Positions 33,880 through 42,525 of a stretch of DNA of 64,000 nucleotides are shown here, one piece after another. Where the stretch lies: assembly GCF_900199455.1 (NCBI RefSeq), contig NZ_FZQR01000011.1:124001-188000 (forward strand), given 5' to 3'. The stretch is from Mesorhizobium carmichaelinearum. GTDB taxonomy: Bacteria; Pseudomonadota; Alphaproteobacteria; Rhizobiales; Rhizobiaceae. A program made the position numbers and the translations under genes. The stretch's first letter is position 1. Every line of letters starts with the position of its first letter. The notes beneath the pieces were generated by a model. It was not told where the DNA came from, did no database searches, and was given only the letters and a program-made list of their open reading frames with translations.

Positions 33880-35106
33880 CTAGAACCCGAACGCCAGCCA
33901 CGCGGTACCGACCATGAGCGTGATCAGTGTCAGCGGCAAGCCGACCTTGAAGAAGGCACCAAAAGACAGCGGCGTGCCGGCAGCCTTGGACTGCTCGGCG
34001 ACGATCAGGTTGGCGACCGAGCCGAGCAGCGTGAAATTGCCGGCAAGCGTCGAGCTCATCGCCACCACCAGCCAGGCGCGTTCGGGGTTTTCCAGTCCAG
34101 GTATGAAGGGGCGTAATGCCAGCACGGCCGGCACATTGCTCATGATGTTGGAGAGCACCGCGGTGAAGCCAGACAGGCGCCAGACGTCGTCCAGGCCGAG
34201 ATTCTTGGCCGAAGCAATGAGATCAGGCGTCAGAAGCGTCCTTTCGGCACCGGCGACCACGATGAACAGACCGGCGAACATGAACAGCAGCGGCCCGTCG
34301 ATCTCGCGGTAGATGCGTTCGGGCTTGATGGCGCGGGTGAACAGGAGGATGGCGCCGCCGATCAACGCGGCCTTGGCAACGGGGACGCCGGCGAAGAAGG
34401 CGATGGCCAGCCCGATGCAGACGATCACGGCCTTCAGCACCTGCCCGCGATGCATGCGGCCGCGCGCGACATGCGGCGTCAATTCAGCGGTGCGGTTGAA
34501 TTCGGCGCGATAGACGATGCGCACGATGACGATGACCGCGACGAGGCCGAACAGGGCGACCGGTGCGAGCGCCGCCGAAAAGGCGGGATAGGAAATGCCC
34601 GACAGCGCGCCGATGACCATGTTCTGCGGATTGCCGGTGATGGTGGCGACGCTGCCGCAGTTCGACGCGGTGGCGGTGGCGATCAGATACGGGATCGGGT
34701 TGCGGTTGATGACACGGGTGACGTGGACGACGATCGGCGCCATCACCAGGCAGATGGCATCGTTGACAAGGAAGGCCGACAGCACGCCGGTCAGCAGCGT
34801 CACCATCACCAGCAGCATGAACGGTGCATGTGCGTGTTCAATGGCGATGGCGCCGAGGCCGCGAAAGGCGCCGGAGACTTTCAGATGTGCCACCACGATC
34901 ATCATGCCGAGCAGAAGCGTGATGGTGTCGAAATTGATCGCGCGGTAGGCATCCTCCATGCTGATCGCGCCAATGGCAATCATCGCGGCACCGCCGAGCA
35001 GCGCAATGCCCGCGCGGTCGAGACGCAGGCCGGGGATGCGGCCGATGGCGACGCCGGCATAGGTCAGGACCAGGATCAGCAGTGCGGCGGAACCCGTGAA
35101 TGTCAT
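33880..35106 (-). CDS. SLC13/ArsB-type anion permease
   Basis: 408-aa inner-membrane protein with about eleven hydrophobic segments, of the ion-transporter superfamily containing ArsB, NhaD and CitM. Family features are FLVNDAICLVMAPIV, ATASNCGSVATITGNPQNMVIG and, near the C-terminus, SNIMSNVPAVLAL and AGNFTLLGSVANLIV, the two inverted repeats that form the substrate and Na+ sites. The exact anion or cation is unknown; no arsenic or citrate genes are adjacent. Confidence 0.88.
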   Translation of the reverse strand: MTFTGSAALLILVLTYAGVAIGRIPGLRLDRAGIALLGGAAMIAIGAISMEDAYRAINFDTITLLLGMMIVVAHLKVSGAFRGLGAIAIEHAHAPFMLLVMVTLLTGVLSAFLVNDAICLVMAPIVVHVTRVINRNPIPYLIATATASNCGSVATITGNPQNMVIGALSGISYPAFSAALAPVALFGLVAVIVIVRIVYRAEFNRTAELTPHVARGRMHRGQVLKAVIVCIGLAIAFFAGVPVAKAALIGGAILLFTRAIKPERIYREIDGPLLFMFAGLFIVVAGAERTLLTPDLIASAKNLGLDDVWRLSGFTAVLSNIMSNVPAVLALRPFIPGLENPERAWLVVAMSSTLAGNFTLLGSVANLIVAEQSKAAGTPLSFGAFFKVGLPLTLITLMVGTAWLAFGF

Positions 35107-35235
35107 CGGTAGGAAGCCCCGCTCGATCTGGTGGCACCGATGCGGTCCGACCGTTGGTTCTTTTGCATGCCAGCTTTGGCGATGTCGAGATTGATGACAA
35201 ACGGAGTGGGCAAAATGTCGTTCCGGGCGGTATCG

Positions 35236-36198
35236 CTAACGTCGATAGAAATCCAGCCGCTGTTGCAATGCCTGCGGCGAAAACAGTCGCTCGACGGTCT
35301 GCCGCGCCTTGTGGCCCACTCTCGCCCGCAGCGCCGGATCGGCTTTGAGCTCGGCCAGTATGTGCAATGCCTGTTGCGTCGTCTCGAACAGAAAACCGTT
35401 TTCGCCATGGCTGATATGGTCGGCGTAGCCGCCATGCGAATGGCAGACCACCGGCAAACCGCAGGCCATTGCCTCGAACACCACGCGGCCGAACGTCTCC
35501 ACATGCGAGCCGGTGCGGTAGTAGAACACGTCGAGCGTCGGCAGGAATTGCTCGGCGGCAAACTGGCCCTGCGGCAGGAGCTCGAGCTGTGGATGTGGCG
35601 CGAGCCTGTCCTTGAGCGGCATGCCGCCCTGGATCCGCACCGCAACGCCGTCGGCCAGCAAGGCTTCGTAGAGCGTCACATCGTCGGCGTGATGCTTGTC
35701 CGCCGTGTCGCGGCTCAGCCGCCCCACCGTGAACGGACCGTCCGGCCTTGCCGGCCGTGGTGAGAAACGCCCGATATCGATCGGCGACGGATGCACGGTG
35801 CCTTCGACCTGCAGCATGCGCTTCTGAAAATCGGAGATCAGCACCAGCTCGGCGTCGGGCCAACCCAGCAGGCGCGGCATGCCGGTCGTCAGCGCGATGA
35901 TCTTCGGATGGAAGGTGTTGAAGACATAGATCAGCCGGCGCGGCCGCCGGATCAGATAAGGCCAGATTTTGTTGCGCCAATGCGCACCGAGGAAGACATA
36001 GGTGCCCCCATCCGGCACGTCACGCTTTGCCGGCGAGACACGGCGAATCGGAAATTGCCGCATCAGTTCGTCGGACACGCGCGAGGAGGTTGCCCAAAGA
36101 CGCACCTGTTGGTCGGCGCTCAACAGCCGGTACAGGTCCAGGGTTTCGCGCTCGCTGCCGCCAAACGGGTTCTGAAAACCGTTGAACAAATGGATCAT
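35236..36198 (-). CDS. Glycosyltransferase (GT4-type, group 1)
   Basis: 320-aa GT-B glycosyltransferase. The C-terminal donor-binding domain is clear: HVETFGRVVFEAMACGLPVV, where the Glu is the E of the EX7E motif, then HGGYADHISHGENGFLF. The N-terminal acceptor domain opens with IHLFNGFQNPFGGSERETLDLY. Probably a cytoplasmic enzyme of polysaccharide synthesis; donor and acceptor are unknown. About 130 bp separate it from the permease gene. Confidence 0.9.
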   Translation of the reverse strand: MIHLFNGFQNPFGGSERETLDLYRLLSADQQVRLWATSSRVSDELMRQFPIRRVSPAKRDVPDGGTYVFLGAHWRNKIWPYLIRRPRRLIYVFNTFHPKIIALTTGMPRLLGWPDAELVLISDFQKRMLQVEGTVHPSPIDIGRFSPRPARPDGPFTVGRLSRDTADKHHADDVTLYEALLADGVAVRIQGGMPLKDRLAPHPQLELLPQGQFAAEQFLPTLDVFYYRTGSHVETFGRVVFEAMACGLPVVCHSHGGYADHISHGENGFLFETTQQALHILAELKADPALRARVGHKARQTVERLFSPQALQQRLDFYRR

Positions 36199-36301
36199 GC
36201 GTTGCGCTTACCTGGGCGGCCCGAACGCCGGAGGAAGCACACCGACAAGAAAGCGTCAAGGAAGCGGTGAACGTTGGCCGTCACCCGGTCCAAGGCTGGG
36301 G

Positions 36302-37090
36302 TCAATGCACCGTGGCGACGCTGGGCTGGGGCACCTGCGAGGCTTCCGTCGGGTCGAAGCTGACCTGATCGCGCCCATTCGACTTGGCGGCATAGAGCCG
36401 TCTGTCGGCGGCTGAGAATATCGCCTCGTAGGTCGTCGGCCCGCTGAAGCTGGTGCCGCCGATCGAGACGGAAAGCGGACAGGCGCGGCCGCCGGGCGAA
36501 AAGTCCATTTCGCGAATGCGCCGGCGGATGCTTTCGGCAACCAGCCAGGATTGCGAGGGGTCGACACCGGGAAGGAACACGCCGAACTCCTCGCCGCCGA
36601 TGCGGCCGACGATATCGCTGCCGCGCAGCTGTCCCTTGATTGCCTGCGCGATCAGCTTGAGCGCCTGGTCGCCGCAGTCGTGGCCGAGGCGGTCGTTGAT
36701 CGACTTGAAGTGGTCGGCGTCGATGATCAGCAGCGCGCCGGAGCGGGCATCCTCCTGCTTGCGGGTCTGCTCGAGATAGGCCTCGACCAGCATCGAGAAG
36801 GCGCCACGGTTCAGCACCGCCGTCAGGCTGTCGGTCGCCGCGATGACGCTGAGGTCACGCTGGGCTATGGCCAGCTGGCGGATCTTCCACATGAGAAAAA
36901 ACAGAAACGACCCGCCCAGCACCAGGGGGAGCATCAGGTCCGTCATTTGTGCCCGCCAGACGGCCTCGGGCGAGAGATAGGGGAAATTGAACGAATCGAC
37001 GAAAAACGCCACGGCAATGAAGAATGCCGTGCCGGCGGCGGTGACCGCGATCACCCTACCCCAGCTGGTCGGCGAGAGGTCGAGCTTCAT
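36302..37090 (-). CDS. Membrane-bound diguanylate cyclase (GGDEF)
   Basis: 262-aa protein with two N-terminal membrane segments (about 11-31 and 51-67) and a GGDEF domain. The catalytic motif is GGEEF (in GRIGGEEFGVFLPG), and an inhibitory I-site RGSD sits five residues before it. It should make cyclic-di-GMP from GTP, with product inhibition. No sensory domain beyond the short periplasmic loop is seen. Monocistronic by spacing. Confidence 0.93.
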   Translation of the reverse strand: MKLDLSPTSWGRVIAVTAAGTAFFIAVAFFVDSFNFPYLSPEAVWRAQMTDLMLPLVLGGSFLFFLMWKIRQLAIAQRDLSVIAATDSLTAVLNRGAFSMLVEAYLEQTRKQEDARSGALLIIDADHFKSINDRLGHDCGDQALKLIAQAIKGQLRGSDIVGRIGGEEFGVFLPGVDPSQSWLVAESIRRRIREMDFSPGGRACPLSVSIGGTSFSGPTTYEAIFSAADRRLYAAKSNGRDQVSFDPTEASQVPQPSVATVH

Positions 37091-37176
37091 CCCATTTCAC
37101 TCCGTTAGCCGTCCCTACTATGACGCGCCAACACAAACAAAATGATAAGACTTTCCCTTCAATTCGAGATCAAGGA

Positions 37177-37211
37177 GCCGGAGCACGCGCGCTGGACGGC
37201 CGTGCTCCGGC
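37177..37211. terminator. Stem-loop in the diguanylate cyclase/small-gene gap
   Basis: GCCGGAGCACG / CGTGCTCCGGC form an 11-bp perfect stem with a 13-nt loop, 55 nt past the stop of the minus-strand gene at 37267 and thus a possible terminator for it. T-runs are weak. Confidence 0.45.
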
Positions 37212-37266
37212 GATGAAAGCAAGCTCGTTCACTGAATTTTGCGCTACTGCGGAGAAATCCCGAACG

Positions 37267-37488
37267 TCAGCGGCTGGACGCCGATTCACCCGCCTCGACG
37301 ACGAAGGATGCGGCGATCAGGTCGTCGGCATCCAGTCGTAGGGACCCGTCGCCTGCCCCCATGATGGCTGCGACCTTGTGGAAGGTCTTCATCTCATAAT
37401 CGGAAATTTCGGCATGCTGCATTCTGGCTTTGAGTTGAGCGATACGCCGCCCCAAGGCAGGGGACGTTCCAATTTCACGTTTCGACAT
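37267..37488 (-). CDS. Small hypothetical protein
   Basis: 73-aa basic, soluble protein: a helical N-terminal half (PALGRRIAQLKARMQHAEISDYEMKTFHKVAAIM in outline) and a C-terminal DADDLIAASFVVEAGES. No family recognised. Composition and GC3 are coding-like. Start at the ATG 37488; an upstream extension to 37551 looks non-coding. Confidence 0.6.
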   Translation of the reverse strand: MSKREIGTSPALGRRIAQLKARMQHAEISDYEMKTFHKVAAIMGAGDGSLRLDADDLIAASFVVEAGESASSR

Positions 37489-37654
37489 GGCCTCGTTTTC
37501 TCCTCCCCCAACCCGTGCTTGTTTTGCCCCGCCCATTCGCCGGCCGCACATTGCCTTCTTTTATGAGTCTCGGCGAATACAAGGCCCCGAACGCCTGATG
37601 TGGGCTAAGGTTCCAACCTTGGAGGATCACGAAATAATTCCGGGCAGCTTTGCC

Positions 37655-37900
37655 CTATTGCCCGGCCACCAGAACTCTTGTCGTAACAGAATTCCGCGCC
37701 TCGACCCGCTCCAGGCACCGACCCGGAAGGTTCGGCCAAATCGCGGCGGCGCATTCCTTGTCGGCGACCGCAACGGGTTCGCTGGGCTGCACGCCGGCCG
37801 CTTGAGTCGCTGTGGATGCGAAGAGAACCGTCTGAGTTATCAAAGCCGAGAAAACGGCGACCTGAAACAACACGGCGGCGAAGGCGATCTTTTTGAGCAT
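37655..37900 (-). CDS. Small exported hypothetical protein
   Basis: 81-aa protein with an N-terminal signal or membrane segment (LKKIAFAAVLFQVAVFSALI) and a mature part with two cysteines in CAAAIWPNLPGRCL, which may form a disulfide. Similar short Cys-WP-Cys exported proteins occur in rhizobia, as I recall; function is unknown. ATG at 37900 preferred to TTG at 37909. Confidence 0.6.
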   Translation of the reverse strand: MLKKIAFAAVLFQVAVFSALITQTVLFASTATQAAGVQPSEPVAVADKECAAAIWPNLPGRCLERVEARNSVTTRVLVAGQ

Positions 37901-38037
37901 CCGAGGCAACGCGCTGGCGGCTATCGGGTTCCCGCCGGTGATTTCTTTTTCGGCGCGGACTGACGCCGTTCCGATACGGCAGACGTCCTGCGCTCCCTAA
38001 ATATGAAGAGAAATAGCTTGGTAAATCCGCAGTTTAT

Positions 38038-38114
38038 TGGCGATCCCGACAGGATTCGAACCTGTGACCATCGGCTTAGAAGGCCGGTGCTCTATCCAGC
38101 TGAGCTACGGGACC
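38038..38114 (-). tRNA. tRNA-Arg (anticodon TCT)
   Basis: Full cloverleaf on the minus strand: acceptor GGTCCCG / CGGGATC, D-arm TAGCTCAGCTGGATAGAGC, anticodon loop CTTCTAA with TCT, T-arm CAGGTTCGAATCCTG, discriminator G and an encoded CCA. 77 nt. Reads AGA codons. Confidence 0.97.
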
Positions 38115-38160
38115 GCTGGCAGGCCAAAGAGGCCGGCTGGGTATCTGGCGCTGGCGCCGT

Positions 38161-38466
38161 TCAATGCGTCCAGGGCGTCCTGCGGTCATAGCGGAAATTC
38201 TCCGCATAGGAAATCTGGCGGCGCTTGGTCTCTTTCGGCTCCTCGACACGGAAGGCAAGCCCTTCCTTCTCGGCGTAAGCCACGGCCTCTTCGCGCGTGT
38301 CGAAGGTCAGCCTGATCTGGCTTCTCATATCTCCCGACGTCGTATAGCCCATCAAGGGATCGATCTTCTTGCGCATCTCGGGGTCGAATTCCAGCACCCA
38401 GTGGCCGGTCTTGGCCTTGCCGGACTGCATCGCGGTTTTGGCTGGGCTGAAAATGCGCGCGGACAT
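38161..38466 (-). CDS. ETC complex I subunit (NDUFS4/18-kDa-like)
   Basis: 101-aa protein of the NDUFS4-like accessory-subunit family of NADH:ubiquinone oxidoreductase found in alphaproteobacteria. Family pattern: SARIFSPAKTAMQSGKAKTG, WVLEFDP, PLMGYTTSGDMRSQIRLTF, FDTREEAVAYAEKEGL and RKSYAENF-like RRQISYAENFRYDRRTPWTH. Expected on the matrix-like (cytoplasmic) arm of complex I. It lies between two tRNA genes; the nuo cluster is elsewhere. Confidence 0.92.
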   Translation of the reverse strand: MSARIFSPAKTAMQSGKAKTGHWVLEFDPEMRKKIDPLMGYTTSGDMRSQIRLTFDTREEAVAYAEKEGLAFRVEEPKETKRRQISYAENFRYDRRTPWTH

Positions 38467-38591
38467 GACCACCTCATGGTTGTACAAGGCAGCATCGCCG
38501 CCCCTTCGCCCGTCATTACTGCGCAATGCGCATGGCGGCAAGGTTTTTGCACTTGCCATGTAACACCGAAATGAATAGGCAACAGACCGTT

Positions 38592-38668
<77 letters not shown>

Positions 38669-38795
38669 TCCTCTCGAAAATGCAGTATCGATAGCCATCG
38701 GCGTGGCCACCTGGCCATCTTGCGCGGCTCCGGTCGCGGGCCTTGCCGCGACAGTTTTCCGGTGCGAGTCTGTTACTGCAACGGGAGCGCTTCGA

Positions 38796-39241
38796 ATGGC
38801 AGCCAACGACAGGCCGGTGATCACCCGCAAAGGCCAGGAGAGCAGCAAGACCAGCCAGTCCGGCGGTATGGCGCTGGTGACCGGGGTCGGGCCGCAACAC
38901 ACCTCGGCAACGAAATTGTGGTTCGGCACGGCCAGCAACGCGCCCGGCTTTCGTTCGCTGCCGCACCACCATGGCGGGGCGGAAACCGGTGCCTATCTGC
39001 TGTCCGGCAACGCCCGCATCTATTTGGGCAAGGACTATCAGGAGCTTGTCGAGCTCTCGGCTGGCGACTTCATGTTCGTGCCGCCATTCCTGCCGCATCT
39101 CGAAGCCAATACGAGCACGACGGAAGAATTGTGGTGGCTGCCTGCCGCAATCCAGAGAACATCGTGATCAATCTTCCCAACGTCGATGACGCTCAGCTCA
39201 CCGGCTACCGCCGCGCGGCCGAATTGTCAGACAAGGGCTGA
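38796..39241 (+). pseudogene. Cupin-domain gene with a C-terminal frameshift
   Basis: A cupin of which the first 123 codons (38796-39167) read well: LPHHHGGAETGAYLLSG carries the metal His cluster and FMFVPPFLPHLE the second motif. Near 39137-39150 the frame ends with AAIQRTS, while the overlapping frame continues in protein-like sequence, CRNPENIVINLPNVDDAQLTGYRR, to 39241. Family members I recall end with exactly such a RNPENIVINLP segment. A single-base deletion (or an assembly error) would explain it. The protein may still be made in truncated form. Confidence 0.6.
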
Positions 39242-39322
39242 TCCCCGTATCCGCGTTTCACCATTTCAAGCTCGCATCCGTCGCCCTTGCCGGCCTACAC
39301 TCCCGCAAACGGGGGATAGAAG

Positions 39323-39604
39323 ATGCTTGGGATCGATGCCTGGGTGTCGCTGTTTGGGCCAGCTTACTTTGCCTATGCGGGCGTGACGGTTCCATTCATG
39401 GTGGCGTGGGCGGTCGCTTGTGCGGCGCTGGCGACATGGAACAATCGTGAGAGCCGCAGACAGGCCAGGCTGGCCCAGGGCACCATTGCCTCCCGTTCCT
39501 GGCCTGTCAGCATTGGGATTTTTGTGCTGATCGCAGCCTGCTACGTCGCCGCTCATTCGGCCGTCTATCTGCTGGTCCAGCATTTCGTCAGAATGTGGCT
39601 GTGA
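39323..39604 (+). CDS. Small membrane protein, unknown function
   Basis: 93-aa protein with two predicted membrane segments (about 14-37 and 63-85) separated by a basic loop (NNRESRRQARLAQ). GGGGGATAG stands before the ATG. No family recognised. The 266 bp after it, to hdaA, hold nothing I can identify. Confidence 0.65.
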   Translation: MLGIDAWVSLFGPAYFAYAGVTVPFMVAWAVACAALATWNNRESRRQARLAQGTIASRSWPVSIGIFVLIAACYVAAHSAVYLLVQHFVRMWL

Positions 39605-39870
39605 GATTGGCCAAGCTCGAGTTCCGATGATGTAAGCGATGCGTGTCGCATGCCGCTGCCGCGGCACGGGCGATCGCTCGATACACCTGAAGGCAAGCTC
39701 GCCGGGCGAGAACCCCAACCGCCTCATGCCCGACGAGCCTACAACCTGATTTGGAACGCAATCAGGACCGGGGTCAGCCGGCAAGCTCGCGTTGCAAGAT
39801 AGGTGCCAGCTATTGTTTCCCAAAATGGGACACGTCCCGCGTTTGTCGACGGTCCAAGCATCGAGATACG

Positions 39871-40575
39871 CTAGATCTCGAACGCGCCCTGCCCCTCGTC
39901 CATGGCGTTGACCGTTTCGGCGGCGAGCGCCCGCGTGATCGGCATCTTGCGCTCGAGCGCGGTGCGATCCAGCCGCTCCACCACGCGCATGGCTGTCGCC
40001 AGCGAGCGCTCGATGCGTCGCACCAGATATTGCACGACATGCGGCTCGACCTCGACCTGACGGTCGGCGAACAGTTTGGTGATGACACCGGCCAGCAGGA
40101 GATCGTCAGGTTCGTGGATTTCGACGGTCGCCGCCGCCTTCAGCCGCGAGGCCAGATCAGGCAGCGACACGCCCCAGGCCGAGGGAAAGCGTCGTGCGGT
40201 CAACAGCAGCGTCGAGCCGGCACCACGCACCGCATTGATCAGATGAAACAGGCCTTGTTCGTCGATAGCGCGCGCATCGACATCGTCGATCAGCGCCGGT
40301 CGGGCGCCGAGGTTCGCGATGCTGTCGCCAATACGCCCGGCGTCGACAGCCATTGCGTTGGCACGCGCGCGCCAGATGGCCGCCAGATGCGTCTTGCCGG
40401 AGCCGGCGGGACCTGCCAGCACCACCACCGCCGAAGGCCAGTCCGGCCAGCGGTCGACCAGGGCCGCTGCCTGGTTGTTGGTGCCGGAGACGACGAGCTC
40501 GTCGCGCGAATAGCCGGTGCCGTGGCCGAGATCGAGCGGCAGCTGGCGCGGCGGATCGGTTCGCTGGGCGGTCAC
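39871..40575 (-). CDS. hdaA: DnaA-related regulatory protein HdaA (Hda-like)
   Basis: 234-aa AAA+ protein resembling alphaproteobacterial HdaA, which with the beta-clamp promotes ATP hydrolysis on DnaA and so prevents re-initiation. It has an N-terminal clamp-binding motif QLPLDL (11-16), Walker A GPAGSGKT (55-62) and sensor segments ARPALIDDVDA and LLLTARRFPSAW. No DNA-binding domain follows, as expected for Hda. Starts with GTG at 40575 overlapping the permease stop (GTGA), so the two are coupled. Third gene of the pgsA-like-permease-hdaA operon. Confidence 0.88.
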   Translation of the reverse strand: MTAQRTDPPRQLPLDLGHGTGYSRDELVVSGTNNQAAALVDRWPDWPSAVVVLAGPAGSGKTHLAAIWRARANAMAVDAGRIGDSIANLGARPALIDDVDARAIDEQGLFHLINAVRGAGSTLLLTARRFPSAWGVSLPDLASRLKAAATVEIHEPDDLLLAGVITKLFADRQVEVEPHVVQYLVRRIERSLATAMRVVERLDRTALERKMPITRALAAETVNAMDEGQGAFEI

Positions 40576-41780
40576 TTCGAGCGACGCGGCTGCGTGCGGT
40601 GGCCGCCGCCGCGATCGGCCGACAGCCGCGGCGCGGGCTCCGTCGCGTGGCCCTTGTAGAGCGGCGATTCGAGATAGCGGGCGATGGCAAAGCGCACCAG
40701 AACGGCGACGGCGGCGGAAGCCGGCACGGCAATCAGCAAGCCGACAAAGCCGAACAGCGCGCCGAAGGCGAACAGCGCGAACATCAGCCATACCGGATGC
40801 AGGCCGACACTTTTGCCGACCAGCCTGGGCTGCAGGATGTTGCCTTCGATGAACTGGCCGATGAAGAACACCACCGCAACGGCAGCGATCATCGTCCCGT
40901 CCGGCCAGAACTGGACGAAAGCGACGCCGACGGCCAGCACCAGACCGGTCAGCGAGCCGACATAGGGGATGAAGGAGATCAGACCGGCAAACAAGCCGAT
41001 GAGGATGGCGAAGTTCAGCCCGGTCAGCGTCAGGCCGGTGGCATACATGGCGCCCAGCACGAGGCAGAGCGTGCCCTGGCCGCGCACGAAGCCGGCGGTG
41101 GCGGTGTTGATGTCGCGCGCAATGGCGCGCACGGTCGCGACATGGTCGCGCGGCACCCAGCTGTCGATGACCGCCACCATGCGGTCCCAGTCGAGCAGCA
41201 TGTAGAAGGCGACCACAGGCGTCACCACGAACAGGCTAACCACCGAGACCAGCGCCATGCCGGAACTCCACAGCGAGGTGAAGACCGTGGTGATCAGGCC
41301 AAAACCGGAGGTCAGCAAAGAGTTCAGCCCGTCGCGCAAGCCATTGGCGTTGACACCGAATTTCTGCTCCAGCCATTTCGGATCAAAGGAGGTGATCAGG
41401 CTCTGGAGCCGGGTCAGATATTCCGGCAGTTTGCCGGCAAAATCGGCCATCTGCGTGGCCAGCACCGGAATGAGGATGACGAAAGCCAGCACCAGCAGGA
41501 TGAGGAAGGTGATGAGGATGACCACCGTCGCCATGAAGCGCGACAGGCCGAGCCGCTGCAGCCGGTCGGCGACCGGATCGAGGAAATAGGCAAGCACCAT
41601 GCCGGCGACGAAGGGCAGCAGGATGCCACTGAAGACATAGAGGAAGAGCGCAAGTCCGGCGACGCCAGCCAGCCAGAAGAAGATCTGCCGGCGGAACGCG
41701 GAGGCCGCGGCAAGATCGGCGGCCGCAGCCTCGATCACCGCCGCTTCTTTCTCAGATGTCCGGATTGGAGCCTTCGCCAT
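40572..41780 (-). CDS. AI-2E/PerM family transporter
   Basis: 402-aa membrane protein of the AI-2 exporter (PerM/YdiK-like) family, with about eight membrane segments. Family landmarks include IFFWLAGVAGLALFLYVFSGILLPFVAGMVLAYFLDP-type N-terminal helices, the central DWDRMVAVIDSWVPRDH and the C-terminal FIEGNILQPRLVGKSVGLHPV. Some relatives export autoinducer-2, others are Na+/H+ antiporters; the substrate here is unknown. The gene overlaps its upstream neighbour by 29 bp and hdaA by 4 bp. Confidence 0.9.
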   Translation of the reverse strand: MAKAPIRTSEKEAAVIEAAAADLAAASAFRRQIFFWLAGVAGLALFLYVFSGILLPFVAGMVLAYFLDPVADRLQRLGLSRFMATVVILITFLILLVLAFVILIPVLATQMADFAGKLPEYLTRLQSLITSFDPKWLEQKFGVNANGLRDGLNSLLTSGFGLITTVFTSLWSSGMALVSVVSLFVVTPVVAFYMLLDWDRMVAVIDSWVPRDHVATVRAIARDINTATAGFVRGQGTLCLVLGAMYATGLTLTGLNFAILIGLFAGLISFIPYVGSLTGLVLAVGVAFVQFWPDGTMIAAVAVVFFIGQFIEGNILQPRLVGKSVGLHPVWLMFALFAFGALFGFVGLLIAVPASAAVAVLVRFAIARYLESPLYKGHATEPAPRLSADRGGGHRTQPRRSK

Positions 41781-42309
41781 AGCCGCTCATATGCCTCAGC
41801 CAAGCCACGAGATAGGCTGCGGCCGAAGCCACGGTCAAGACCCCGGACAGCAATATGAGGCTTGGCCGCAAAGGGTCGAGGTTCACGGCAAAGGCCAGTT
41901 CCCCCAGCACGACCGCCGCCAGCACGATCTGGATGGCGGTGTTGGCCTTCGACACCAGAAACGGCTTTATCTCGACCGGGTGGGCCATCACCGTGGACAA
42001 AAGAACAGCGCAGACGATCAGTGCATCACGCGACACCATGGTGACGACCAGCCACAGCGGTAACTGCCCGATGAAGCCCATGACGACGAACACCGAAACC
42101 AGAAGCAGCTTGTCGGCCATCGGATCGAGATAGGCGCCGAGCCTGGACTGCTGGTTGAAACGGCGGGCAATGAAGCCGTCGACGCCATCCGAGACGCCGG
42201 CAATGACGAAGCCGGCGAAGGCCCAGTCCCAACGCGCCTGCAACATGGCCAACACCACGGCCGGCACCAGCACAAGGCGCAGGATGGTGATCAGGTTGGG
42301 GATGGTCAA
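41752..42309 (-). CDS. CDP-alcohol phosphatidyltransferase (PgsA-like)
   Basis: 185-aa membrane enzyme with the CDP-alcohol phosphotransferase motif D-x2-D-G-x2-A-R-x8-G-x3-D-x3-D, seen as DGVDGFIARRF, then GAYLDPMADK. About five membrane segments. Expected to make phosphatidylglycerol phosphate or a related phospholipid head group at the inner membrane. Starts at TTG 42309 (TIPNLITILRL is the normal family opening); no ATG fits. First gene of the operon with the permease and hdaA, an order seen in other Rhizobiales. Confidence 0.88.
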   Translation of the reverse strand: MTIPNLITILRLVLVPAVVLAMLQARWDWAFAGFVIAGVSDGVDGFIARRFNQQSRLGAYLDPMADKLLLVSVFVVMGFIGQLPLWLVVTMVSRDALIVCAVLLSTVMAHPVEIKPFLVSKANTAIQIVLAAVVLGELAFAVNLDPLRPSLILLSGVLTVASAAAYLVAWLRHMSGYGEGSNPDI

Positions 42310-42525
42310 ATGCTCGTCCCGTCCTCTCAGGTCAGGGATAGATGATGGAGATGGAGAGGCGCCGCAAGCTCCGTGCCGCGCAATTCGACTGTCATGGTGT
42401 TCGCCGCGAATGTCGGAAAATGCTATCCACGCTTTTGTCGGGCCAAATGGCGCTTGGCTCCGCCGTTATCCTTGCGGACCGAAACCGTTCATGCGAAGAG
42501 CCCGCAAACGAGCAGGAAAATTGCG

